Shown here piece after piece: positions 1 to 5,412 of a stretch of 14,547 bases of DNA. The first letter of the stretch is position 1, and each line of letters begins with the position of its first letter. The notes below the pieces were generated by a model. That model saw only the letters and a list, made by a program, of their open reading frames with translations. It was not told the origin of the DNA and searched no databases. The position numbers and the translations under genes were made by a program. Source of the DNA: Patescibacteria group bacterium (GTDB lineage: Bacteria > Patescibacteriota > Patescibacteriia > UBA9934); NCBI GenBank assembly GCA_018818445.1, contig JAHISC010000103.1, positions 1 to 14,547 on the forward strand. Direction: 5' to 3'.

Positions 1-678
1 ACAGCAACAGAAGAGGCGAGATTTCGAGGTTACAAAATTGGGAGATTTAGTTTTAATCGACCGGGCGGACGTTGTGAAAATTGTGAAGGTCATGGTGAAA
101 TCGCTATTGAAATGCATTTCTTGCCAACGGTTTTTGTGCAGTGTGATGTTTGTAAGGGTAAACGATTTAATCGAGAAACTTTAGAAGTTTGTTGGAACGA
201 AAAAAATGTTTGGCAGGTCTTGGATATGACAATTGATGAAGCAACTGAATTTTTTAAAGATGTTCCAGCTGTATTTTCCAAGATCAAGACTTTGCAAGAA
301 GTTGGACTCGGTTATTTAAAACTTGGTCAGCCAGCCACAACATTGTCTGGTGGTGAGGCTCAACGAATTAAATTGGCAACTGAATTGTCTAAACGTCAGA
401 CTGGCAGAACCTTGTATTTACTCGATGAACCAACTACAGGATTGCACTTCGAAGATGTTAAAAAGTTGCTCGAAGTATTGCATCTGTTGGTGGAAAAGGG
501 GAATTCGGTTATGGTTATTGAGCACAATCTTGATGTAATCAAAACAGCTGATTGGATTATTGATTTGGGCCCCGAAGGTGGCGACGGCGGTGGTCTGGTG
601 ATCGCAGAAGGTACGCCAGAAGAGATTTGTAAAATGCCACAAAGCTACACAGGAAAGTATTTAAACAAAGTTCTTTAA
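1..678 (+). CDS. uvrA: Excinuclease ABC subunit A, C-terminal part (5' truncated by window edge)
   Basis: UvrA is the DNA-damage-sensing ATPase of nucleotide excision repair; it loads UvrB at lesions. The frame is open from base 1, so only the last 225 codons are visible. A C-terminal zinc-binding module opens the fragment: CENC at about residues 25-28 and CDVC some 20 residues later, around the UvrA-typical EMHFLPTVFV. The second ABC domain follows, with the signature LSGGEAQR (from about base 343), Walker B LYLLDEPTTGLH (from about base 412) and the H-loop VIEHN before the family's usual ending DLGPEGGDGGG. It stops with TAA at 676-678. uvrC lies downstream on the same strand but is separated by a minus-strand gene. 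The identification is certain; the upstream part is outside the window. Confidence 0.97.
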   Translation, partial: TATEEARFRGYKIGRFSFNRPGGRCENCEGHGEIAIEMHFLPTVFVQCDVCKGKRFNRETLEVCWNEKNVWQVLDMTIDEATEFFKDVPAVFSKIKTLQEVGLGYLKLGQPATTLSGGEAQRIKLATELSKRQTGRTLYLLDEPTTGLHFEDVKKLLEVLHLLVEKGNSVMVIEHNLDVIKTADWIIDLGPEGGDGGGLVIAEGTPEEICKMPQSYTGKYLNKVL

Positions 679-686
679 AATGATTA

Positions 687-716
687 CGCCCAGAGCTCGG
701 TGAGGAGCCCTGGGCG
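687..716 (-). terminator. Hairpin terminator of the 124-aa minus-strand gene
   Basis: CGCCCAG (687-693) pairs with CTGGGCG (710-716), and GCTC (695-698) pairs with GAGC (705-708) across one mismatch, leaving a six-base loop. On the minus strand the hairpin follows the stop codon of the 733-1107 gene by 16 bases and is followed by an AT-rich tail with only a short T run (CATTTTAAAG). On the plus strand no T run follows, so it suits the minus-strand gene better than uvrA. Confidence 0.6.
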
Positions 717-732
717 CAGGCGAAACGAGGGG

Positions 733-1107
733 TCAGCCAAGTACGCGAAGTCGTGGCTTCAGAACCTCCTCAGAGATCTCTTCGGTGACCTCGTCTTCTT
801 CTTGGATCCGGGGGTGGAGAAGACGACGAAGTTCGAAAGGTCTGAGGCTGAGCGTATGGGCCACTTCGAGCGCGGTTTTCTTGCTGACATGGATGAAACC
901 GAACGTCGGCGCAACTGTACGGAGCCAGTCCTCTAGATCATTACCACGTACGATTGGGACGGAACGTGGCGGGATCTGGTACGACTCCAAAACCGTGCCG
1001 TCATCGGTCGATCGAATCTCAGCGACGAGCTGAGAGACACCTCCATGGGGTCGAAGTGTTAGAAAGAATTCGAAATCGAAGGATTGTTCGGGCGTATCGG
1101 GCAACAT
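733..1107 (-). CDS. Hypothetical protein, 124 aa, GC-rich minus-strand gene
   Basis: I do not recognise this protein. It is small and soluble, with no signal peptide or membrane segment. The N-terminal two thirds look like a mixed alpha/beta fold, and the C-terminal part has an acidic run (EEDEVTEEISEEV, about residues 102-114) followed by a basic end. The ATG is preceded on the minus strand by AAAGGGGGAG, a strong Shine-Dalgarno sequence very close to the start, and an in-frame TAA lies six codons upstream, so the start is well fixed. It stops with TGA. The gene is visibly GC-richer than uvrA and uvrC on either side, runs opposite to them, and has its own promoter and terminator. This complete transcription unit is consistent with an inserted cassette. 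Coding status is supported by the ribosome binding site and flanking signals rather than by homology. Confidence 0.6.
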   Translation of the reverse strand: MLPDTPEQSFDFEFFLTLRPHGGVSQLVAEIRSTDDGTVLESYQIPPRSVPIVRGNDLEDWLRTVAPTFGFIHVSKKTALEVAHTLSLRPFELRRLLHPRIQEEDEVTEEISEEVLKPRLRVLG

Positions 1108-1134
1108 CTCCCCCTTTGGCTGTTACCATCTCTC

Positions 1135-1163
1135 AGCTTACTTGTTGAAAACATGAGTGTCAA
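1135..1163 (-). promoter_or_regulatory. Sigma70-type promoter for the 124-aa gene
   Basis: On the minus strand there is a perfect -35 box TTGACA (1163-1158), a 17-base spacer and a weak -10 box TAAGCT (1140-1135). The start codon is 28 bases further on, with the Shine-Dalgarno sequence between. Confidence 0.5.
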
Positions 1164-1184
1164 TTTTATATTTTACTAATGAAT

Positions 1185-1212
1185 TTGTGAGAGTGGATAA
1201 CTTTGGTATCAT
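1185..1212 (+). promoter_or_regulatory. Possible plus-strand promoter for uvrC
   Basis: TTGTGA (1185-1190), a 16-base spacer and TATCAT (1207-1212, five of six matches to TATAAT) would give a transcript starting about 65 bases before uvrC. The shared 16-mer at 1192-1207 fills the spacer, so a protein bound there would occlude this promoter. Confidence 0.4.
1192..1207. repeat. 16-base motif AGTGGATAACTTTGGT, copy 1
   Basis: An exact second copy lies at 3647-3662. Both copies sit upstream of the promoter of a GC-rich minus-strand gene. The complement contains TTATCCACT, one base off the canonical DnaA box TTATCCACA. Whether it is a DnaA site, a regulator site or a cassette boundary cannot be told from sequence alone. 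Confidence 0.7.
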
Positions 1213-1282
1213 ACATGGGCCGATCGGGACAAGAATGAAACAAGTGTTCTGATTAAGTATTTTATTACCTCAACTTTAAAAA

Positions 1283-2695
1283 GTGATTCCAAAACAGATT
1301 AAAATTAAAAATAATCAGTTACCCGATGAGCCTGGGGTTTATTTTTATTACGATCGGGCCGATAAGCTGCTCTATATTGGTAAAGCAACGTCATTGAAAA
1401 ATAGGGTTAGTTCATATTTTGTTAAAGCACACGATAATCGTATTTCGCAATTAGTTTCTAGAATTGCAAAAATTAATTACATTGTGACGCCGACCGTCAT
1501 CGAAGCTTTGGTTTTGGAGGCCAATCAGATTAAAGCCAAACAGCCAGAGTTTAATATTTTGCAGCGTGACGATAAAAGTTTTTTGTATCTGGTCATTACT
1601 AACGAGGATTTTCCTAAACCACTCTTAATGCGCGGTTTAGAATTAGAACATCTTGGTATAAATCCTTTTGATGCCAAACTGTCAGCCAAAGCTAAGAAGA
1701 AATTTTTGGCAGTATATGGGCCATACACCAGCGGTTATTCTTTGAAAAAAGCCTTAGATTTTATTCGTAAGATCATTCCTTGGAGTGATTGCGAGCCTCC
1801 GTCTGCTCAGATTCAGAACCCCCCTTTATCCCCCCTTGGAAAGGTGGGAAAGCGAGGGAGACCTTGTTTTTATCGCCATATTAAAAAGTGTCCAGGAGTT
1901 TGTACTGGGGAGATTTCGAAGAGTGATTATAAAAAAATCATTAAGAAATTAATGCTGTTTTTTGAAGGCAAGAAAGGCGTCTTGATTAAACAATTACAAA
2001 AGGAGATGAAAGTTGCAGCGCAAGATCGCCGTTTTGAAGAAGCAGCTCAGCTACGCAATAACATTTTTGCTTTGCAACACATCCAAGACGTAGCTTTTAT
2101 TACCCGCGAAGATATTGAACTACCAGTGGCGAAACTGCGCGATGAATCTTTGATCGATCTTGAAGGTCGGATTGAAGCTTATGATATTTCCAATATTTCC
2201 GGTACTTCTGCGGTTGGTTCGATGGTTGTTTTTGAAGAAGGACGGCCAGCTAAACAACACTATAGAAAATTTAAGATTAAGACGGTTGAAGGTGCGAATG
2301 ACGTTGCCATGCTCGAGGAGATGCTGCGACGGCGATTAAAACGCGCGACTCGCATTGTTTCTCCCCCTGCCCGAGGGGGAGCTAGAGGGGGTGGGAGAAC
2401 TCGAATTTGGGATTTGCCGGAAATTATGGTGATTGACGGCGGAAAACCGCAAGTTAATCGAATTCAGCGAGTTTTAAAAGAATTGCAGATCGAAATACCG
2501 ATTGTCGGCTTGGCCAAGGGTTTTGACCGCAAACAGGATCGACTTATCTTTGATAGATCAAATTTAGAGTTGGCGCGTGTAGTTGTGCGAGGAAAAGAGG
2601 TTTTTCAAAAAGCTCGCGATGAAGCGCACAGGTTTGCGGTGAAGTATCATCGGGAGTTACGGTCAAAGAGGTCAGGAGTTAAAGGGAAAAAATAA
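1283..2695 (+). CDS. uvrC: UvrABC system protein C, short form lacking the C-terminal HhH domain
   Basis: UvrC makes the two incisions flanking a lesion in nucleotide excision repair. The GIY-YIG 3'-nuclease domain is at about residues 15-95 (GVY 18-20, YIG 31-33, Arg41, Glu79). A Cys-rich segment follows (about 170-207), then the UVR helix pair that contacts UvrB (about 235-270). The RNase H-like 5' nuclease is at about 295-455, with candidate catalytic residues Asp301 (EAYDISN), Asp385 (VIDGGK), Asp446 and His449 (RDEAH). The protein ends at 470 aa with a basic tail, where typical UvrC (about 600 aa) carries a tandem helix-hairpin-helix domain. GTG is the only sensible start: an in-frame TAA lies two codons upstream. 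There is no clear Shine-Dalgarno sequence. Two GC-rich palindromic segments (residues about 179-193 and 360-372) interrupt conserved blocks in frame. Confidence 0.95.
   Translation: MIPKQIKIKNNQLPDEPGVYFYYDRADKLLYIGKATSLKNRVSSYFVKAHDNRISQLVSRIAKINYIVTPTVIEALVLEANQIKAKQPEFNILQRDDKSFLYLVITNEDFPKPLLMRGLELEHLGINPFDAKLSAKAKKKFLAVYGPYTSGYSLKKALDFIRKIIPWSDCEPPSAQIQNPPLSPLGKVGKRGRPCFYRHIKKCPGVCTGEISKSDYKKIIKKLMLFFEGKKGVLIKQLQKEMKVAAQDRRFEEAAQLRNNIFALQHIQDVAFITREDIELPVAKLRDESLIDLEGRIEAYDISNISGTSAVGSMVVFEEGRPAKQHYRKFKIKTVEGANDVAMLEEMLRRRLKRATRIVSPPARGGARGGGRTRIWDLPEIMVIDGGKPQVNRIQRVLKELQIEIPIVGLAKGFDRKQDRLIFDRSNLELARVVVRGKEVFQKARDEAHRFAVKYHRELRSKRSGVKGKK
1819..1860 (+). repeat. GC-rich palindromic element inside uvrC, first
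   Basis: A C-rich then G-rich stretch that can fold as TCCCCCCTT against AAGGTGGGA with one mismatch. It is translated as low-complexity PPLSPLGKVGKRG between the UvrC blocks ending PWSDCE and beginning GRPCFYRH. It resembles the C-rich/G-rich palindromic repeats commonly dispersed in intergenic regions of bacterial genomes, but here it is in frame. Confidence 0.6.
2360..2398 (+). repeat. GC-rich palindromic element inside uvrC, second
   Basis: CTCCCCC (2361-2367) pairs with GGGGGAG (2375-2381), and an outer pair TCTCCC (2360-2365) and GGGAGA (2393-2398) brackets the element. It is translated as SPPARGGARGGGR in the linker just before the conserved LPEIMVIDGG block. Base composition differs sharply from the surrounding AT-rich gene. 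Confidence 0.65.
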
Positions 2696-2719
2696 TAATT
2701 TAAATCGTTCCGTATTTTT

Positions 2720-2760
2720 GAATTAGAAAAGCGCGGTGGGTGCAACGGCACCCACCGCGC
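2720..2760 (-). terminator. Strong intrinsic terminator of the 244-aa minus-strand gene
   Basis: GCGCGGTGGGTGC (2731-2743) and GCACCCACCGCGC (2748-2760) form a perfect 13-bp stem with a four-base loop. On the minus strand it is followed at once by TTTTCTAATTC. It lies 15 bases past the stop of the 2776-3510 gene. It could also block transcription arriving from uvrC, but no T run follows it on the plus strand. Confidence 0.85.
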
Positions 2761-2775
2761 CTTGAGATACGAGCC

Positions 2776-3510
2776 CTATTTCTGGTAGGGCATTGATGGT
2801 GGATCGAGTGGGAGCGGGGCAGACTGGAACAGCTTGCAGTAGCGCTGCTTGTAGCCCATCTCGCGGTTCGCGAGGTGCTCCTCGGCCTCGGCAATCATGC
2901 CTCGGTGATGCTCGATCGTGTGCTTGGGCAGCTTGTCGAGGTAGTAGAACTTGCCGCTTGCGAATTCAGTTCCAGGTTTGACGAAGGCGAAGTAGACGCT
3001 GTGCAGACACGAGCCGCGCTCGCGGTAGCGAGTCTTGTCCTCCACCTCCGGATCACCGGTCGTGACGTACTGGAAGGCGATCTCTGGCTTGAGCTTGGCT
3101 CCACCGAGTTCACCACGCAACAGGCGGTCCATCATGTCGTCCATGGTGTCGTCGATGCGCAGCGTGGTACCCGGGAAGTGGAACATACTTGGCCACGGAT
3201 CGTTGGGATCGTCCGGCCGCTGGTGCAGCAGGATCTGCCAGCCGATCGCACCGATGTACTCGTCGGGCTGGCGACGCAGTACCATCAATTCAGGGCTGGC
3301 CTGAGGGAATGCCTGCGGACCACGCTCGAAGTACTTCTGCGGGATGCCGTGGTAAGGGTGGAGCCGAGCGTAGTTGATGAGCGCCTCGAACATCACGTCA
3401 GACGTTGGCCAAAGTTGCTCCAAGAGATCCCTTGTCTCCTCTAGTGTCATCTCCCCGGACTTGAGATGCTCGAGCTTAGCACGCGTAACCGTTACCGTGA
3501 TCTCACACAT
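2776..3510 (-). CDS. Hypothetical protein, 244 aa, possibly a degenerate NUDIX-like protein
   Basis: I do not recognise the family with certainty. Residues about 85-175 read like a NUDIX domain: ILLHQRPDDP, then WPSMFHFPGTTL, then a helix ending DRLLRGELGG. In a true Nudix box (G-x5-E-x7-RE-U-x-EE-x-G-U) most metal-binding Glu residues would be present. Here the first Glu is Asp, the RE pair is not kept and the spacing is off by one, so catalysis is doubtful. The N-terminal 80 residues are helical and the C-terminus is basic and helical (AEAEEHLANREMGYKQRY). The ATG follows AAGGAGGACCAGGA, an excellent Shine-Dalgarno sequence unlike those of the surrounding genes. It stops with TAG. Base composition is clearly GC-richer than uvrC. 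With its own promoter and terminator it forms a stand-alone unit like the 733-1107 gene. Confidence 0.75.
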   Translation of the reverse strand: MCEITVTVTRAKLEHLKSGEMTLEETRDLLEQLWPTSDVMFEALINYARLHPYHGIPQKYFERGPQAFPQASPELMVLRRQPDEYIGAIGWQILLHQRPDDPNDPWPSMFHFPGTTLRIDDTMDDMMDRLLRGELGGAKLKPEIAFQYVTTGDPEVEDKTRYRERGSCLHSVYFAFVKPGTEFASGKFYYLDKLPKHTIEHHRGMIAEAEEHLANREMGYKQRYCKLFQSAPLPLDPPSMPYQK

Positions 3511-3550
3511 TTCCTGGTCCTCCTTGGACTAGAGTGGAAGTAGCACAGAG

Positions 3551-3579
3551 ACTCTATGTAAATTAGCCAAAAAAGTCAA
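3551..3579 (-). promoter_or_regulatory. Sigma70-type promoter for the 244-aa gene
   Basis: On the minus strand: -35 TTGACT (3579-3574), a 17-base spacer and -10 TAGAGT (3556-3551). The start codon lies 40 bases downstream, behind a strong Shine-Dalgarno sequence. Confidence 0.6.
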
Positions 3580-3646
3580 TAATTAGGTTACAGATGAAAG
3601 GTTTTAGGGGTCAGGGATGTAATAGACATTTTTTATCCCCAATTGA

Positions 3647-3662
3647 AGTGGATAACTTTGGT
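3647..3662. repeat. 16-base motif AGTGGATAACTTTGGT, copy 2
   Basis: Exact second copy of the motif at 1192-1207. It lies between the divergent promoters of the 244-aa gene and mraZ, its last base being the first base of the mraZ -35 box. Confidence 0.7.
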
Positions 3663-3690
3663 TGACCGTGGTGTGAGTGTGGGGTAGAGT
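3662..3690 (+). promoter_or_regulatory. Promoter of the mraZ-rsmH-ftsL operon
   Basis: TTGACC (3662-3667), a 17-base spacer and TAGAGT (3685-3690). Transcription would start near 3697 and give a leader of about 360 nt before mraZ. The spacer and -10 box overlap the proposed MraZ operator. Confidence 0.55.
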
Positions 3691-3715
3691 GGAGGAAGTG
3701 AGGCACAAAGTGGGT
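3669..3715 (+). promoter_or_regulatory. Putative MraZ operator (TGGNN repeats spaced about 10 bp)
   Basis: TGGTG (3669), TGGGG (3680), TGGAG (3690), TGAGG (3699) and TGGGT (3711) recur at intervals of 9-12 bases. In Escherichia coli MraZ binds several TGGGN repeats separated by five bases upstream of its own gene, and the central copies here (TGGGG-N5-TGGAG-N4-TGAGG) match that arrangement. They overlap the -10 box and the predicted transcription start, which suggests autorepression. This rests on pattern similarity only. Confidence 0.5.
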
Positions 3716-4059
3716 TGTGTCCGATAAATCTCAATTTCGAGATTTACTAGAATCTGTGTCTCAAGGCATGGGCACAGATTCTAGAAAATCTCTATTATAC
3801 CAAGCGGTTCGGGAACCCTCCCCCTATCATGAGACGTCGCAACGTTCTGCTGCAACGTTTCGTGGTAGTTACCCCTTCGCTCCTTTGGAGCTATGGGGCA
3901 CAGGGTTACGACCGCTTGTTCTTTATTAAGAACGAGCCGAGATAAAATGGATGAGATTTTTGTGAAGAACGAGCACCGGAGCGAGACGTACTGGATAAGT
4001 ACGATGAGCGAGGAGCATAGTTCTTAGCAAAAAGATCGCCGTTTTAGCCGGCAAGTAAT
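3697..4059 (+). ncRNA. Long structured leader RNA of the mraZ operon (candidate cis-regulatory RNA)
   Basis: This stretch has no convincing gene but is rich in inverted repeats. (1) AAATCTC at 3726-3732 and at 3786-3792 can each pair with GAGATTT at 3739-3745. The second choice extends through CTAGAATCTGTG (3747-3758) and CACAGATTCTAG (3773-3784) into a 19-of-20-bp hairpin, so the two folds exclude each other. (2) AAGCGGT (3802-3808) pairs with ACCGCTT (3911-3917), and AACCCT (3814-3819) with AGGGTT (3902-3907). These close a domain holding a nested hairpin, CCCC/GGGG around GCTCC-ttt-GGAGC (3872-3898). (3) GTTCTT (3918-3923) pairs with AAGAAC (3928-3933), AAGAAC (3965-3970) with GTTCTT (4020-4025), and CGTAC (3987-3991) with GTACG (3999-4003). 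No T-run terminator is seen, so control of translation or stability is more likely than attenuation. I do not recognise a known RNA class. Confidence 0.5.
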
Positions 4060-4491
4060 ATGTTCATAGGCGAGTATCATCACCAAATAGATGAAAAGGG
4101 ACGCATGGCCGTTCCTGTGAAGTTTCGCCCAGATCTCATACACGGTGCGGTTGTAACCAGAGGTCTGGATTCTTCACTATTTCTGCTCCCCTTGGAGGAG
4201 TGGGGTAAGCTAGCAACTAGTCTTGCTGCCTTACCCCTGGGGCAGTCTAATTCTCGCGCCTTCGCCCGACTCATGCTTGCGGGTGCTATGGAGGTGGGAG
4301 TAGACAAGCAGGGACGTTTCGTCATTCCCGAGTATTTGCGTGATTACGCAGAGCTTGGAAAAAAAGTGGTGATTGTCGGCATTCACACTCGCATCGAAAT
4401 CTGGGACGAAGGTAAGTGGGAAACTTATCGACGCCAAACTGAAGACGATGCAGAGAAGATCGCCGAACAGCTGGGAGAACTCGGCATCTAG
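4060..4491 (+). CDS. mraZ: Transcriptional regulator MraZ
   Basis: MraZ is a ring-forming DNA-binding protein with two SpoVT/AbrB-type modules that represses the division and cell wall cluster it heads. The 143-aa product starts with the family-typical MFIGEYHHQIDEKGRMAVP. The two signature motifs are DEKGR (residues 11-15) in the first module and DKQGR about 70 residues later in the second. Family length is normal. The start is fixed by this N-terminus, but no Shine-Dalgarno sequence is evident; the start codon follows a small GCCG/CGGC hairpin (4038-4052). rsmH begins 9 bases after the stop. A promoter and TGGNN repeats resembling its own operator lie about 350 bases upstream, with an unusually long structured leader between. 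Confidence 0.96.
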   Translation: MFIGEYHHQIDEKGRMAVPVKFRPDLIHGAVVTRGLDSSLFLLPLEEWGKLATSLAALPLGQSNSRAFARLMLAGAMEVGVDKQGRFVIPEYLRDYAELGKKVVIVGIHTRIEIWDEGKWETYRRQTEDDAEKIAEQLGELGI

Positions 4492-4500
4492 CTATCAGAT

Positions 4501-5412
4501 ATGAAAGGACACACACCAGTTTTGATCGTAGAAGTTCTGGATAGCCTGAACCTTGCTCCTGGCACACGTATTCTAGACTGCACCGTTGGTCTAGGTGGGC
4601 ATGCTAAAGCAATATTAGAGAGAACGTCTCCAAATGGGACTCTCTGCGGGTTTGATCGTGACATGAGAAATCTCGAGCTCGCAAGAGTCACTCTGGCTGC
4701 ATTTGGAGACCGAGTGAGTCTGATACATGACTCGTTTGCCAATATTGGCGCTCACTCGCTGCCATCTATGGACGGCATTCTCTTTGACCTCGGCTTCTCA
4801 TCTCTTCATGTGGATGATGCTTCCCGTGGGTTTTCGTTTCAAAAAGACGGCCCTTTGGACATGCGTTATGACATCACACAAGAGCTAACAGCCGAAACAA
4901 TTGTTAATAGCTGGTCACGCGAAGATTTAGCAGATTTGTTCCGTATTTTAGGAGAAGAACCAAAAGCGAATTTCATTGCTAAGGAAATTCTCCAATCCAG
5001 ACGCAAGGAGCGAATCACAACAACTCTTCAACTCGCCGAAATTATTGAGCGCGTATCGCCTCGTCGCGGAAAGATCCATCCTGCAACGAAAGTGTTTCAA
5101 GCTCTAAGAATGGAAGTGAACGATGAGCTCGGTCAAATAAATTATGGGCTAAAAGCATCTTTGGAACTTTTGAAGCCCCGAGGAAGACTAGCGGTAATCA
5201 CTTTTCATTCACTTGAAGACCGTTTGGTTAAACAATTTATTAAAAATAATGAACAACTCAGTCGCGTAACAAAAAAGCCAATTCGACCAACTTGGGAGGA
5301 ACAGAAGTCGAATGCGAGATCTCGAAGTGCTAAATTACGCGTTGCTGAAAAAATAGGGGGCTATGAAGAGAGAGACAGAAAAAACAAAAACAGCAGTTCT
5401 GAAGCAGACTAA
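4501..5412 (+). CDS. rsmH: 16S rRNA (cytosine(1402)-N(4))-methyltransferase
   Basis: RsmH (MraW) methylates N4 of C1402 in the ribosomal P site using S-adenosylmethionine. The 303-aa product is of normal length. It begins MKGHTPVL and has the SAM-binding motif DCTVGLGGHA at residues 26-35. The family blocks GILFDLGFSSLHVDDASRGF and DGPLDMRYD follow, with ITFHSLEDRLVKQF near the C-terminus. It is the usual second gene of the dcw cluster after mraZ (9-base gap). Its last 50 bases overlap the start of the ftsL-like gene, so the two are probably translationally coupled. No good Shine-Dalgarno sequence precedes the ATG. Confidence 0.97.
   Translation: MKGHTPVLIVEVLDSLNLAPGTRILDCTVGLGGHAKAILERTSPNGTLCGFDRDMRNLELARVTLAAFGDRVSLIHDSFANIGAHSLPSMDGILFDLGFSSLHVDDASRGFSFQKDGPLDMRYDITQELTAETIVNSWSREDLADLFRILGEEPKANFIAKEILQSRRKERITTTLQLAEIIERVSPRRGKIHPATKVFQALRMEVNDELGQINYGLKASLELLKPRGRLAVITFHSLEDRLVKQFIKNNEQLSRVTKKPIRPTWEEQKSNARSRSAKLRVAEKIGGYEERDRKNKNSSSEAD

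Noticed and set aside
700..1148. Plus-strand ORFs opposite the 124-aa gene
   Set aside because: They lack ribosome binding sites and protein-like features; the minus-strand frame has clear start and stop signals.
2875..3444. Long plus-strand ORF opposite the 244-aa gene
   Set aside because: It is a shadow of the minus-strand gene, favoured by high GC; the minus-strand frame has a promoter, Shine-Dalgarno sequence and terminator, the plus frame has none.
3717..3929. 70-codon ORF starting with GTG in the mraZ leader
   Set aside because: It runs through several long inverted repeats, has no ribosome binding site and its product shows no domain or typical composition; the RNA structure explains the sequence better.
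3902..3933. Resemblance of AGGGTTACGACCGC to the T-box motif AGGGTGGNACCGCG
   Set aside because: The match is partial, its halves pair with upstream sequence instead, no specifier-loop architecture or terminator is seen, and mraZ is not a typical T-box target.
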